Assembly: GCA_013396915.1 (NCBI GenBank)
Contig: VWZL01002517.1
Location: forward strand, 198,812 to 262,811
Origin: Stercorarius parasiticus
Taxonomy: Eukaryota; Chordata; Aves; Charadriiformes; Stercorariidae
Direction of reading: 5' to 3'
Length of the DNA: 64,000 bases
A program made the translations under genes and the position numbers. The notes below the pieces were generated by a model. It ran no database searches. It had not been told where the DNA came from and saw only the letters and a program-made list of their open reading frames with translations. How positions within the stretch are numbered: position 1 is the stretch's first letter; every line of letters begins with the position of its first letter. Shown piece after piece: positions 13,326 through 26,230 of this stretch.

Positions 13326-13864
13326 TGTGGTTTAACCCCAGCAGGCAGCCAAGGCCCACCCAGCCGCTCGCTCTCTCCCCCTGTGGGATGGAGGAGAGAA
13401 TCAGAAGGGTAAAAGTGCGAAAACGCGTGGGCTGAGATAAAGACAGTTTTGGAGGTAAAGCAAAGCTGTGTGCGCCAGCAAAGCAAAACAAGGGATTCAT
13501 TCACCGCTCCCCATCGCAGGCAGGTGCTCAGCCATCCCCAGGAAGGCTGGGCTCCATCACGTGAGATGGTGATGTCCCTCCTTTCTCCTTGTTATCTGCA
13601 GCTTTTAGTGCTGCGTCATATGGTGTGGGACGTCCCTTTGGTCAGTTGGGGTCAGCTGTGTCCCCTCCCAGCTCCTTGTGCCCCCCCAGCCCATCGCTGG
13701 CGGGGTGGGGTGAGGAGCAGAAAAGGCCTTGAGGTTGTGCAGGCCCTGCTCAGCAATAGCTAAAGCATCAGTGTGTTACCAGCACTGTTTTAGCACATTC
13801 CAAAACATAGCCCCGTACCAGCTGCTATGAAGAAAATAACTCTAGCCCATCCAAAACCAGTACA
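13326..13864 (+). mobile_element. Solo LTR of a bird endogenous retrovirus
   Basis: This 539-base segment starts with TGTGGTTTAACCCC and ends in TACA, giving the TG...CA boundaries expected of a retroviral LTR. Inside are sections I recall from a common bird LTR family: a CCGCTCGCTCTCTCCCC stretch, GATGGAGGAGAGAATCAGAA, and a GAAAATAACTCTAGCCCATCC stretch near the end. No primer-binding site, gag, pol or env remnant flanks it, so it is a solo LTR left by recombination. No clear target-site duplication remains at these ends, which suggests age or slightly wrong borders. Orientation is taken from the TG start. The retroviral class is not determined. Confidence 0.72.
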
Positions 13865-14194
13865 ATGATGCATCAAAGGTCAGAGTTAAAAAGCAGAGTT
13901 AATGAGAAGTCAAGATGCCAGAAGGAAAAAGATGTGTAGTGATCTGAACTAAAAATACCAGTTGCACCTTGCTGAGAGGCAAAAGTGTTCTCGATTTGCA
14001 CCCACTGGTTCCCTCAAACAGGATCTGGCTGGTTAGCAGCTAATACGCAATTGCTAACGAGGAGGTGCATTCACCTGGGTTTTTTTTGTTTGTTTGTTAC
14101 TGATATTTTGTGTAAATGTAGGCTACAGAGGTTCACATGGTAGGTCTGTCAGAATGATTAAGAAGTGAAGGTAAATGATGTGGGGGCTGGCTAG
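13865..14194. other. Unique sequence between LTR and CR1
   Basis: Nothing recognised apart from a short T-rich run with interspersed G at about 14079-14098. Confidence 0.4.
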
Positions 14195-14328
14195 TCCTCA
14201 TCTGCTGCCATCCTTGGAGACATTCAAACCTCATCTACTTGCAAAGTGTCCCTGCTTTGAGTGAAGGTTGCCAGATTGCCTTCTAAGGTTTCTTCCAACC
14301 AGAATTATTTTATGATTTGTGATAACAG
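14195..14328 (+). mobile_element. CR1 LINE 3' end fragment, old
   Basis: The fragment matches the last part of CR1: CCATCCTTGGAGACATTCAAA, then a GACCCTGCTTTGA-like stretch, then TTCTTCCAACC and a degraded TTTTATGATTTGTGAT tail in place of the usual octamer repeat. Substitution is heavy, so this is an old copy. Only the 3' end is present, as is usual for CR1, which is mostly 5'-truncated on insertion. Confidence 0.7.
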
Positions 14329-14988
14329 AAATTTAGAAAAAACTTTGATTTATTAATTTATTCTGTCTAGGTATTTCTTCATCATATCCTTGCTTACTAC
14401 TGCATTTCTGTAAGAATACCCCATTTTGATTAACTGCCTGGAAAGATTTCTGATTATTTAATGATATGCTTATGACTAATGCATGCTCCCTTCAGATGAG
14501 TGAGTAAAAATCCAGGCTAGCTGGCTATGAGTTACGCACCCAATCTGAAAATTAATTTTCACTTATTTTCTTAATCTGAACTGCAGGATTTATCTAATAT
14601 TTTTGTCTTCTCAAAAACAATGAGAATGCCATTTCTAAGGCTGCCTTAGTAGAATAATGGTAATGTGCTTTGGAAACAGGAAAAACAGAATGAAAATATT
14701 TACATTTCTAAACAAAATATCTATCCAAGCAGGTAATCGCTCTGAGAAAAACAGAGGGAATGTCCCGAGGCTGACAGCAGCCCATGAAGTCACACGAGCA
14801 GTAAGAATGGCAGGGAAGGGTAACAACTCTCTGTCTGTCTCCAAACTGAAAGAATATAGCATGATGTTTTTCACTGCACTAGCAGTAGTTAATAGAGTAA
14901 GTGCAAATTCAACGGGCTTGCAGAAGACTTTGTAGGCACATCAGAGTGTTTTCACTTTAACGAACAGCCTTACGACTATTTTCACAGG
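14329..14988. other. Unique AT-rich sequence
   Basis: No gene or repeat recognised. The AT content is high, and a TAAT-rich stretch lies at about 14540-14600. Confidence 0.4.
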
Positions 14989-15350
14989 GTCATAGGATAG
15001 CTGTGGTTGGGAGGGGTCTCTGGAGATCGCCTGGTGCAACCCCACTGCTCCAGCAGGGTCAGCTACACCAGGCTGAGTTTTTAATACCTCCACAGATGGA
15101 GAGTCCACAGCTTCTCTGGGCAATGTCTGCTAGTGTTTGACCACCCTCACAGTGAAAAAATGTCTCCTCATGTTCAGATGGAGCTTCCTGTATTTCAGTG
15201 TGTGCCCATTGCCTCTTGTCCTGTCAGTGGGCTGCCTCTTCTTTCTCCCCTCCTGCCAGGTATTGACACACATGGATAAGACCCCCTCCAAGCCCTCTCT
15301 TCTCTAGACTGAAGAGTCCCAGCTCTCTCAAACTCTCCTAATTTTCCAGC
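14989..15350 (-). mobile_element. CR1 LINE 3' portion, reverse orientation
   Basis: Read on the minus strand this is the end of CR1 ORF2 and its short 3' UTR. On the plus strand it starts with TCATAGGATAG, then GGAGATCGCCTGGTGCAACC, and runs through sections complementary to the ORF2 C-terminal coding region (for example GTGCCCATTGCCTCTTGTCC, the complement of the conserved DRTRGN-type segment). It continues to about 15350, where similarity fades. It is 5'-truncated and too mutated to encode protein. Confidence 0.85.
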
Positions 15351-18231
15351 CTAGGGAACCAGTTCCCCAATGCAGGAAATGCAACAAACTTTTTCCTGTA
15401 AGATGACTTCCAGCTCTTGCCTGAGATCGGCTAACCATGTTGAAACTCGATTTATGGACACCAGGGGTTTTCTCAGAGGACCCTGTGTGCCCAGCAGGCC
15501 ATACCTGCTGCCTGCAGCTTTCCCAGAGAACCCAGCTGGGGGCCGCAGGACTGGGGCTGGGGCTCTGGGCATGGCCCTGGCGCGAGTACGTGGCTGAGTG
15601 GGTCTCCGCTTTGAGGGTGCTTCTGAACAGAGCTGCCCACCAAGCTCCTGCCCGGGCTGGCGTCCCCACCGCTGACAGCCAGCAGAATGACCTGGTTCAT
15701 CTGCCCTGGACATATTCAGGACACTTGAGGTCAGAGTCTCACCTCAGGTTTCTAGGTTTAACTGGAAGTTTGATAGTCATGGGTAAGCTGTTCCGGACTG
15801 AAACCAAGAGTGGGATCCAGTTGGTTTTCTAGCGCAGTGAGCTGGGAGGGGAGAGGGCTGAGATCAATAAGTACATGAGCATCTGTGGGCATATGGACAT
15901 TCTCTTTATGGATAAAACCAGTTGTGAATTAAAACTGATTAGAAAAAAGAAGAGCCACAAAAATGAGACTCTTTCTGATGACAGGATCAACTTCTATTAA
16001 ACTATCCACAGTTTAGAGTTTGCTGCCTTAAGAGGCAAAAAGCAATCTTGATTTAAAACAAACAAATAAATCTCCCTTTTTTCCTGTTTGCTTATGCCAC
16101 TATTCCCACTATGTAATCTGAGCATAAAGGAAAGCATGCTGCTAAACTTTCTGAAGCCTTCATTTAGCATCTGCATGAAGAACTTTAAAAGAAATAATAC
16201 AAACAAGTTGAATGTATGTAAGGAGTCTTGGAAGATTATATCACAGATAAGGAAAATGCTTAGGATTTTCTTTTTGTATGTGTAATGCCTTTGCAACCTA
16301 CTCGCAACATTATTCCCTGCATGAGGGCCCCCTAATTATTTCATCATGCAGCAGGAAATTCTGGTAGGTCATATATAAACAGCCCGAGGCAGAGACCTCT
16401 TCATCAGATAGAGCGTGACATCTGACATCTGTGCAGCCTGCCGTTCGCATGCCACAATTAGCCAGGCAGCCCAAACACTAACTAATGCAGGAGCAACGGG
16501 GAGCATGGGGCTAACTGGTGGTGGCAAAGGTCTCCCCAAATCCAAAACTAAAACTTCTGCATCCCTTCCCTTTCCCCATGGCCACATCCCACCCCTCGCC
16601 TGGCTGAGCCTACAGCAGGCCTGGTCACGGTGCGTGTCCAGCCTGTCCTGGTGGGGTGGGATCCTGGCCCTGCTCTGTGCAGAGGTTCTCCCCAAGGACA
16701 GGGTGATGCATGCACCCCTTTGTTCGCATGTGCCCTGGAGGGCCATGGGCAGGCTGGTGGAACTGGCAGAGGAACAAGTAATAAGCCCGTCAGAGGAGTG
16801 GCACGGTCACTGCTCCGGCCAGGGCTCAGCCCCACACCACGCTCAGAGCACTGGCTCCAAAGGCACCAGCTCCCAGTGCCACCGGCTGAGAGGCTGAGGT
16901 GCCGTGGTGAGGAACGACTGGAAGTAGGAGACAGCTAAAAATCAGGTGACAGTGACGGATTAGGGCTCCGTGTCCGACGTGATCCATGTCTGCTTATTTT
17001 TTTCTTCTCATTGTACTTATTTTTATGGTTCCTCAACAAAAAGGCAGATTATTTTTCCTTAAATGAGCAGTGGTCAGTGGTGTTTCCTTGCTATAGTAAA
17101 TGGCTTCTTAGGGAAATTGTTGCAAGGAGCAGTCTGTGGAGGAGTTTGGGAAGTGTAGGGAAAGCACGTGCCAGCAGTCACCACTCTGCCCTTCGGTGTT
17201 TCTCATCTGAAATTCCCTGCATCTCCACATCCCCTTCCCATGCCAGCTCGCCTGGGCCGTGCTGTGTGTCCAGGAGAATGGCAACAGCGTTGCTAGCTCT
17301 GACACTTGGTTAGTTCATCTGCCTTTCTTGGATGAAAGTAATAGACCGCATGGAAAACAAAGGAAAACTCTCTGAAGGAACGTTTTCGGGAAACAGCAGT
17401 TCCCTAATGTGACATGTATTTTTCCCTCCAGCGTATATTTCCACTGTCTTCGAATATACAACTCAATTTCATCATTATTGTTATTGTTCAGACTATTGGA
17501 TTTTGTTTTCATATGTCTTGGCTGTTTTGAATCAAATAAGAAAGTTTTTTAACGTATTTTTTGACTTTGGCTTTAACCTTAAGCCCAGTCCTAGAAAAGT
17601 CTGTGTTCAGCAGTTTTCTGCACTCTGTCCAAATCTATTAACACAGGAAAATGTTCTTACTGCATTTAAGGACATGATAAATTCCACAAGTTTTAAGAAA
17701 TTGGGGATAGTAACAGTATTTGAAAACAGACTTTGGGTGTTAATACTAGGCTGCTGAGGCTTGAGCTCTGCTGAATCTCTCACTACAAAATCTTATTCAG
17801 ATAAACAATTCATAATCAGTCTTTTGTTAAATTTCAGTCATTTAGTAATGCTAAGGATTTCCTGAAAAGTAAGCTTTTTTTTTTCCCCCCCTTGGGTGAC
17901 TGAATCAGGTTAAGTTTGTTTCTTGAAATCAGCTATTTTAAAATCAAAGTGTGTGACTTCCTGTTTTCTTCTGCTGTTTTCTGATGTGCTTTTTACATTA
18001 GTTACATTTGTAATCGGATAATTCCTCATTCACCCTTTCTTCTAACCTACCATTCCTTTATTGCATCGTCGTGAACTTCAGTATGCACGCATTCACTTTT
18101 AATTTGAAGACTGTAACACAGAACATTTTTGGCACTTAGTGGAAGTTTAATCTCTGAACTTAATCTCTGAAGCAAGCCATCTACATCTTTAAGACTCTCA
18201 GATGATCCTGACCTTGTGTACCTGTGCTTAT
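15351..18231. other. Unique sequence with two GC-rich patches
   Basis: No gene recognised. GC-rich patches at about 15450-15720 and 16480-16920 generate open frames of 100-160 codons on both strands without recognisable domains. Positions 16120-16480 include TATAAA-like and AATTAGCC elements in CpG-poor sequence and could be conserved noncoding DNA. A T-run followed by a C-run lies at about 17875-17890. Confidence 0.4.
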
Positions 18232-18297
18232 CGCTGGACTCGATGATCCTTATGGGTCCCTTCCAATTCAAGATCTATGATTCTATGAATCTATGAC
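18232..18297 (+). mobile_element. CR1 LINE terminal tail
   Basis: Only the last 66 bases or so of CR1 remain: CTGGACTCGATGATCCTTAT, then GGGTCCCTTCCAATTCA, then two copies of an ATTCTATG-type octamer. This is the standard CR1 3' end, on the + strand. The sequence upstream is no longer recognisable as CR1. Confidence 0.85.
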
Positions 18298-19330
18298 TTG
18301 TTTTACACAACTTTCAAGGTGAAATTCTTACCTACTTTGAGCTTCCTATGCTGTATTTTGCAGCCTGGGACCTAGGCATTTAGCTGGACGCAAAGTAATT
18401 TTTACTTTTCATGAATCCATAAACAAGAACAGTATCCAATGAAGTTCAGGCTAATATTACCAATGGCAAATGATGGTGTATTGCCAAAGTTCAAAGCATT
18501 CGGTTAATTGTTGTCTTGAAAATTGCCAAGTAAATAGATTATTTCTGCCTTTAATTATTACTGAAGCATTGGTGGCCACAGAGGGGGGGAAAAGCACATC
18601 TCAGTGAAGTTTTTAATCACTTTTCAATGCGAGGAGGACCTAGTATGCTATTCACAATGCAAAAGCTCATTTCCCCACCAAGATTCAGCTGTTGGAAGAC
18701 ATGACTATTAGATTCGCTGTAATCTACACTACTGAATACAGAACAGTCTTGTAGCTTCAGCAGTCACTTTGTCATTTTCTGTGTTTTAAAAATTGTCACA
18801 AACATTTTTGAGTTTTATTTTTAGAAGCTACACTAGAGTTATTCATATGATTCCCTCTGTTTTGCACTGTTGTACGTCTGACAGGTCATGGTAGGCAATT
18901 GGGGAGCTTCTGCATAAACTCCTCTTGTGGCCTTGTAGCAATTATTGCTGATCCTTGTAAAATGACTCCTCCGCTCCTGCCAGGAAGGGCGAAACGGCGT
19001 CTCGAGTTGTGGGTTACCCTCGCAGACCCTTTCACAAACCTGGTCACAATCCAGTTAGGGATGTAATTTGCAGTCTGCCTAAATAAGGCTGTGATAAATA
19101 CAATTACAACATAAGTAAGAGGCACAGGTTAGGTTGTGATTGCTGTTCCTGTTGGTTCTTCTTTGTGCTGATCAGTATATCCCAGATACGGTGCATCATG
19201 AAATATTGTCACATGATACGTACATAGGAAAATTTGCTTGTTTACGAAGTAATCCTATCCGTAGTGCTTTCAGGTAAACTACAGTTATTCTGGCAATACT
19301 TCTCAAACTGTTTCTCTCTAATTTTCAGCA
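18298..19330. promoter_or_regulatory. Candidate conserved noncoding block
   Basis: About 1 kb of AT-leaning sequence with almost no CpG, no simple repeats and several TAAT, CCAAT (18436) and AATTATTA-type sites. It encodes nothing recognisable. The texture resembles vertebrate conserved noncoding elements, but I have only the single sequence, so this is a prediction. A 79-codon minus-strand frame at 18886-19125 is noted and not considered coding. Confidence 0.3.
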
Positions 19331-20764
19331 GTTTTCAGACTAATTTCCTTCTGTCACTGGTTCCACTCTGGGCCTCTGGAGCCTCCTCTGAAGTCCCAGG
19401 GGCTCAGGACATAGACTTGTCCCAGGGAGCCAGAGGTGCCATCGAGGTACAGCCCACCAGCATGGCGAGCCCTGTCAGAGAGCTCCCCTGGGCCGCCTCA
19501 CGAAAGGCCAGGAGTGGCCGAGCTGTCACCCCAGTCCCAAGCCCTGAACCCCTAAACCTCAGTGGTGAAACACGCAGTCCTGCCCCTGCGAGCGCTGAGC
19601 GAGCCGCCAGCCATTGCAGGGCCTGCTCTGTGCTTGGCTATGAGGGCAAAAGCAGAGGTCGTGCTTTAGCAGGCCCGGTCTCAAACATGAAACCACATAC
19701 ATGGGTTTTATTTGAAGCAGGCAAATAAAAACCTTGGGGCAGGGTGAGGGCTTTGGGGTTAATTTCTATTTAAAAAGTGTGTTTCTTTGGGCTTAATTCC
19801 GCACTGAAGACAAGATTTAACCTGCCCCATTGCAGGCATGAACACGCACCCTGTTCTGGGAGTCTGGGCACCAGGAGCAGAGCCTGGAGAGGCGGTGGGG
19901 CCAGCGGGGAGCTGGACACCAGCTATGGTGGCCGTGCTGCTGGCGGTGCTGCTCCCACTGGCACCCTCGGGCCGCCCGGTATCCCCCACGCCTGGGCAGA
20001 GGTGGCCTTGGGCAGTGGAGGAGGCTGCAGGTGGCGGGAGAGGAGGGAAAGGAGCGTTCCCACTGTGCTGGAGGGACGGCCATGTCAGCGCCCTGATGGC
20101 GCTGGGCATCCTCTCCTGGGGTCTCACCCACCCACCGCTCTGGCCACCGGCCAGGAGCCCGCCAGCCCACATCAGGGTCACCCTCGGCTCGTCCCTGGTG
20201 GGGGACAGCCCCAGGCCAGCTGCTGCCAGCCCTGCCCCGCTGCGGCTTCTCCTGGTGCTGTGGATGGAGACCAGCCCGGGGAAGGGGAGGGCAGGCAGGG
20301 GAAGGCTGCTGTGGCCAGGTTTGGGGACAAATTACGGGGAGAACAAGGGACTATGGGAGACCTGGCTTTTGCTATGGGCACCTGACAAGCCAGCAAGGCT
20401 GGGCAGCGTGAGTTGCCTGCTCTGTGAGGATGTGGTGAGCAGAGGCTCAGCAACGTGGAGCTCAAAGCTGCTGTCTCAGGAAACAGTGCCAAGAATGACA
20501 CACCCTGTGGAAAATAACACAGCCCAAGGCAATGGCTGTCATCTGGAAACGGCTACGGATGACGTCTGGGCAGGACTGGGGCTCGGGAAAGAGCGTGGCA
20601 GAGACAGAGGCTCCGTGGAGAGCTGGAGGCCGCTACAGGCAGCCTCGAGAGTCCAGCGCAGAGGCAGGAGGCAGCAGCCGCTCGGTGCTCGCAGGGCTGA
20701 GAACCTGCGCTGCAAAGAGGGAGAGACAGTTCCTAACAGATCCCACTGCGGGTCAAGGCCTTAG
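19331..20764. other. GC-rich block with long non-homologous open frames
   Basis: A roughly 1.4 kb GC-rich segment. It contains the longest uninterrupted open frame of the window (19838-20764, 308 codons, + strand), with overlapping frames of 202 codons (+) and 140 codons (-). The predicted peptide is rich in Gly, Ala, Pro, Trp and Arg, lacks a recognisable domain after a short Leu/Val-rich run near residue 35, and has no matching splice signals. The overlap of several long frames indicates a compositional cause. A rapidly evolving gene is not formally excluded. Confidence 0.35.
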
Positions 20765-23700
20765 TCGTGCTCATAGGTACATGAATTGAAAAGACAGCAG
20801 TTCTGGGACATGCAGGGCACAGGAACAGGATTCCCAAATCATACCCCTAGAGGCTGCCTCACCCAAAGGCAGGAGACAGGCGTGATGCTGGGTTGCCTTG
20901 TTGGCTGGAGATCTGGTGGTGGGCAGAAGAGCCGCAGCAGGACCGGGTGCCGCCCATGCGGGAGATTCAAGAAATTGTCCAAAAATCCTCATTTCTAATC
21001 CATTTATAATACGTGATAGATTTTTAATGTCACTACTGCAGTTACAGCAAGAGTTCAACACCTGATAGATCCCAGAGACTCCATAGGAATGACAGTTTCC
21101 CTGAACATGGTGCCTTAGCTGGGTACAGATCTTCACTGATAGCTCCATCAGCTGTCCCTCATGTGAGGGATCCCTCCCTTGCTGGAGGCAGGCTTTTGTT
21201 GCACTTTCTCCATCAATAAGAATATTAGTAAGATCCTTCTGCTATTTGGCCGCCTATTTTCACTAAGAATTTGGGAGACGGTGCTCTATTCCTCTGTCAG
21301 AGCTAGCTGAGATTGGTGAGGCGTTACAAGCTGATTACGTGGGGACTGGCTGAGAGATTGTGCATACGTGAATGCTGTACTTTGACAGCTAGCCTTATTT
21401 GTTAAGAAACTGAACTAAATACTTGGTCCACTTTTTCCTGAGTAACTTTGCAGAGAGAACACTTTCCATTTCCTGGAGCAGGAGAAACTCTGGAGAGATG
21501 GCCAATGCTAAAAATATTTTCCTCTGCCTGGTGTTTCAGGTTCTGCCAGGTGTCTTTAGAAAAACAGGTCACACATGGGTGCACGCTCAGTGGTTGGTCT
21601 GGGTGAGGGCTTCTGCACACTGCCACTTTGCTGGGTACCCAAGAGACTTCCCCACGAATGGAACAGGCTTTTGATGGAAGAGTCATGTCTCTGACTAAAG
21701 CGAAGCAAATAACATGTAACTTTATGTAAGGGAAATAACAGACCTGGGACAGATGTGAACTCAGCAAGATGTTGTTGATATGGTATCAATGGAGAAGAAA
21801 GGGATACCAAGATAGATGATGAAGAGTGCAGGAAAACTGGCGTCTTTGATCTTGCTGCTGAGAGAACCACTGTGTGAAGCTGTCCTGGCTGAATGAAGTA
21901 TATGAGAACCTGGAGGGGTGCAGCACCGTGTCTGAGCTACCGTGCCATCAGTGCTGAATACAGTTCCCAGAAGAGTGTTGACACAGCCAGGATGAATGTG
22001 TTTTTTGCTTGATGGCAGTGAAAAGCAAGCCCGTGCAACTGTGCAGGGGACCCTTGGAGGCCTTTTTAACTCTGTCCATAGTTTTAAGTTGCCAGTAGAT
22101 ATATGTTCTTGCAATTCTGTCATGATAATTGATTGTTAATTGTTTTTATTCTTAATTTTTCTGGGAAATGCTGGTATGAAATCAGAATGAATTAACTGGA
22201 AATATGCTTGTTGCTCATGGTAGGCTCTATAAGCCACTTAGAATTGAAACATTGACTGCAATAGACCTGTGCCATACAAGGCGATTACTTGAACAACTCC
22301 ACGGGACTCAGCAGTCTGTACAAGCAGCTTCTCAGGTATCTGTTGGGACTGGGCCAGGCCGCTGCCGCGGCAGAAAGACAGGCAGAGGTGTCTGTGGATG
22401 TGGATTGCTAAGGAGAGGAGTACATTACCAGAAAACCCAGCTCTGCATTCTAGAGCTACAGTTAACCTGGGGCACAAGGAGCGTAACGTCCCTCCTGGCA
22501 AGGCAAGAAGGGCCCTGGACTTTCCACTTTGGGAAGGGATTTCTTAGGCATGGAGTGATTCTCATGATCTGTCCAGGAGATCAGAATCTGTGTAGTATGG
22601 GGCGGATTTTGTAGGTTGAACATTAATATATCCTTTACTATGTTGGGCTGAACTACTGAGGTGACTGTGGGGGAACTTTGCTTTTCCCATCACAAAAACT
22701 CCTTTGGTTGTTTTTGGTGAATGGGTTCCTTTTAACTTTCTGCCAAGCAGACACTAGTGCACAAGAAGCCCTCTAACCGCTTTCCAGCTACGTTGCTATT
22801 TCATCCTGTAGAGCTGTGCTGCCTGGTGTCCAAGGCACATCTCTGCCAGGGAGGATTGCTGATGGGTGGTGGCTAAGGCTGTGAACACCCTGGATCCCAG
22901 GGGAACACCTGGGTCCTTAGCATTGCGGCCACACGAATAATGGGCTTGTAAGCAAGCTGGTGTCACCGCATCTCTAGAAGCTGTGGGTCTGTCGGTTTGC
23001 CTAGTTCATTGACTTGGCTATATCAACAAAAAGTAGTTGAGTTCTGAGATAATTATATTTCTGACAGTATGGATATATGAGAGTCACCACATATCTTATT
23101 CCAGAGAAGCTGAATAAACAGCTTGTAACTGATTCCTCTCTTTTGCTCTTTTGCTCCTGCAGCTCACCTGACTGCACTCCATCTGGCACACCGTCTGGTG
23201 GGACCAGCACACACGCTGCCTGGTGTTACGGTATCTCATAGCTCTGTTCTAAAAGACAGGAATGTGGAAATCTGATGAAACTGAGACAGGTCTGTCCGGC
23301 TCAATGAATGTTACACTTTCTGATTCCAGTTTGGAAAGCCTGTCAGGAAAGGTTCTTGCATGCATACTTCAGTAATGCTGAAACCCATGGGATCCAAGCG
23401 CCCATTAAATCCTGGCCTGATTACTCCTTGAGTTCAGCACATGCTTCGGGTGGTTTAGAGCTGGCAGTTGGGCCACGTTTGACACGTGGGGTTATTTACC
23501 AAGAGAGCCAAACATATTCTCTTCTGGGGCTTCTGCCTATTCCGTTCTAGGTTCAGAGGGACACTTTTTCTCCACAAGGCAGAAAGAAACTTTAAAGTTT
23601 CACTGGGTCTTTAAAGCACATAGGCAATTAGCTATGCCTGCAACAAAATGAGTAAACTCTGCTGGGTTTCTGGGGAAAACGGGGATATTCCCCTCGGATG

Positions 23701-25829
23701 TTTGACTAGCAGGTTTTGCCACAGACTCGTGAGTCTAGCAATCGGCACATTTGCGGTCTTGCTCAAAGCAGAACCTTTTTGCATTTTTTCGCCTTCTTCA
23801 CATCGCTTGGTATGCAGCTTGGTTTCTGAAATCAGCTGTGGAAGCCTCTTGTGTCGATTTCCTGCAAGCGTTGAAGTGTCAGGCAGACCTCCTTGGCTCT
23901 CTGTTAGTAGCATGCATTTTTAGTTGCAGGAGTGAAATACTTGGCTTAAATGAAGCCTTTGCTCGTGTTATAGCACATATAGCTGGTACCTTTTTGGGCA
24001 GTGATACGATAGAGTAAAAAAGGACGATAATTGTCGCTCTGTCTCTAATCTCCGTGAACCTCTTAAATCCAGCATCCTATGAGACCTACGACACCCTATG
24101 AGGATGTGGTGGATAATACTTTCGACTTCAGCGGTGTGCATGGGAACAGGCTTTTGTCCAGCGTTTGTGTGGAACCTCCTGGAATTGTAGAAAGCAAGCA
24201 GTGGAGCGGGTGGAGGTGAAATTCAGTGTTGTGGCATCTGGGCAGCCCCAGTGAAGATCTCAGTCTGCGCTTGATGCTGCTTACCTGTGCCTTTAAAAAT
24301 CCTTCGCTAATAAAAGTTGAAATTTAATCATTAGTAATTATGTCATCAGCACCATCTGTTGGAAGTAGTTGAGACTCAAGATGCTGGAGCTTTTTGAGTA
24401 ATTTTGCCCTTCTGCAACAGAAAGTGTGCACAACGAATACCTCCTGTGGTTGTCTTAAAGATCTTTATCTTCTCTTAATATTTCTTGTCTATCTCTGCAC
24501 CAAAGTCCTGTAATTATTGTTGAAGAGGAATGAGAAATGTCTAGTCTTTAATAGGCATTACATAAATTTATGCACAGAGAGAATTATTATTGGAGGGGGT
24601 ACGGGAAAAGAACGGCATTCCTATTTAAAAGGTCAAAAGGTACATATGTTGAAGGTAAAACCTAAAATAAAAATCCTTTATATGGGTGGGAATTTCATGA
24701 ATGACTTTCTTTTCCTTTTTTCCTCTTCTTTAATGAAGAACACAAGTAAAATTGCAGATTCAAACACTTTTGAGTACTGGGGCAGGCAGGGGGTTGATTA
24801 GAGTTCTCTAATTATAACTAATGACAGAAATAACATAGGCTTCTGTTTTGCCTAGATGATATATGAATTGAGCCACCTCATATAAATACAGCATGTCTCC
24901 CCTTGTTTTCTTACGGCAGATGATGCAAACCCAGCTTAGTAAACCCTGCTGCTGTCTCCGATCCCGGAGAAGCAGACACCTCAGCCTGTCTCCCTACTCC
25001 CAGGCCTGTGCACCAGCTTCTTGGTGATGTGAAATAGTACCCAACAATGATGTAGCAGTGGGTACTTGAGATTAAAGCTGTTCTCGGCGTACTTGCTCTC
25101 ATTTCAGCTGCAGTCTGTTACTGGGCTGAGAGCTCAGGGCTCTCTGTAACTCCAGTTACTCCGGCTTGGGCATTTTGGTGCTTCCATACATTGTGCTGCG
25201 TTAGCAGTTACAGGCAGGCAGAATTCCTCTGACTGGAACTGGGAATGCTGCTTCTGTGGTGCTATTCTGAGACTTCTTGTGTGTATTTTAATATTTACTA
25301 AAACTTCAATCTGTGTGCAGTTCCCTAGGAAGCACAGGCCAGGAGAAATGGCTTCTTGTTTAAACATAGTCAGAGCAAGATACTTGCATTTCTTACCCTG
25401 ATGCGCACGCTCTCCAGGCGTCTCCAGGAGTTACCGGGTCTCCCCGTGCAGGACATCAGCGGTGCCCGGGAGCACCTTGTCCCTGGGCAGGGACTACCTT
25501 CTGCGCAGTGACTCCTCCTGCCTGGGTGTCAGCCTGGTGTGGGGGACTGGTTTTAAAGAGGGCTAGCATCACCAATCCTATTTCAAAACATATCTTCTGA
25601 TCCCGTTTGTTCTGTCTGCTAATGAACATATTCACTGAAACAGGCACCTTGTGCCCTGAAGCAGAATCCTAACACTGAGGGAAACAAAAATGCCAAATAT
25701 TTTTGTTACGTAGAATTCTCTGTCAATATTTATATAACTCATTCCCCAGGTAGCTGTGGGTGGAATTACAGGGGAAAACAGCATCCTCAAGCCTGTACCT
25801 GACTGCAAGGGAAACAAGCCGGGGTGCGT
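20765..25829. other. Long unique non-coding stretch
   Basis: About 5 kb in which I recognise no gene or mobile element. A TAAT-rich segment at about 24300-24420, including CACCATCTGTTGG (an E-box type site), looks conserved in texture. Several AATAAA hexamers occur but have no coding sequence upstream of them. The open frames of 60-136 codons show no family resemblance. Confidence 0.4.
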
Positions 25830-26230
25830 TTGTAACACACTTGAAGAGAGGGCGAAGCAGGAGAGCGTGAGGTGCAGAAGAGTTGTGCGTGGAGCGGGCT
25901 CTGGCTCTTTGTCTCACAGTATCAGTTCCAGCCCGGTTATCGGAGCCCTGGCTGGTGCCAGGGGCTGCCCCCACAGCCCCCGCCCCGCTCTCGCCCTGCG
26001 TCCCGTCCCGTCTGTGCTGGTGGCCCTGGGGACGTGTAGAGCACAGGGCTGGCCCTGCTGCGGGGCTGTGGCTGGGCACAGGGCTGGCTGTGTCACCCAT
26101 CCTGCTGCCCAGCCCTCGCCTTCCCCAGGCAGAGTGTGGGGCATGGCCGTCCCTACCGAGCTGTGGCTGCTGTCCCCGGTCACCTGCACGGCCACCAGCC
26201 TCCCTGGGGCTTGCTAGGGCTAGCTGGAGC
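25830..26230. other. GC-rich, CpG-containing island
   Basis: A compact block of high GC content with a local CpG cluster around 25979-26040. Frames of 209 codons (-) and 165 codons (+) overlap across it and neither peptide has a known domain. It could be a small orphan CpG island. No promoter element or first exon was identified. Confidence 0.35.

Noticed and set aside
19838..20764. A 308-codon open frame on the plus strand, the longest in the window
   Set aside because: It lies in a GC-rich block with overlapping frames of 202 and 140 codons on both strands. The peptide is of low-complexity composition with no recognised domain or splice context.
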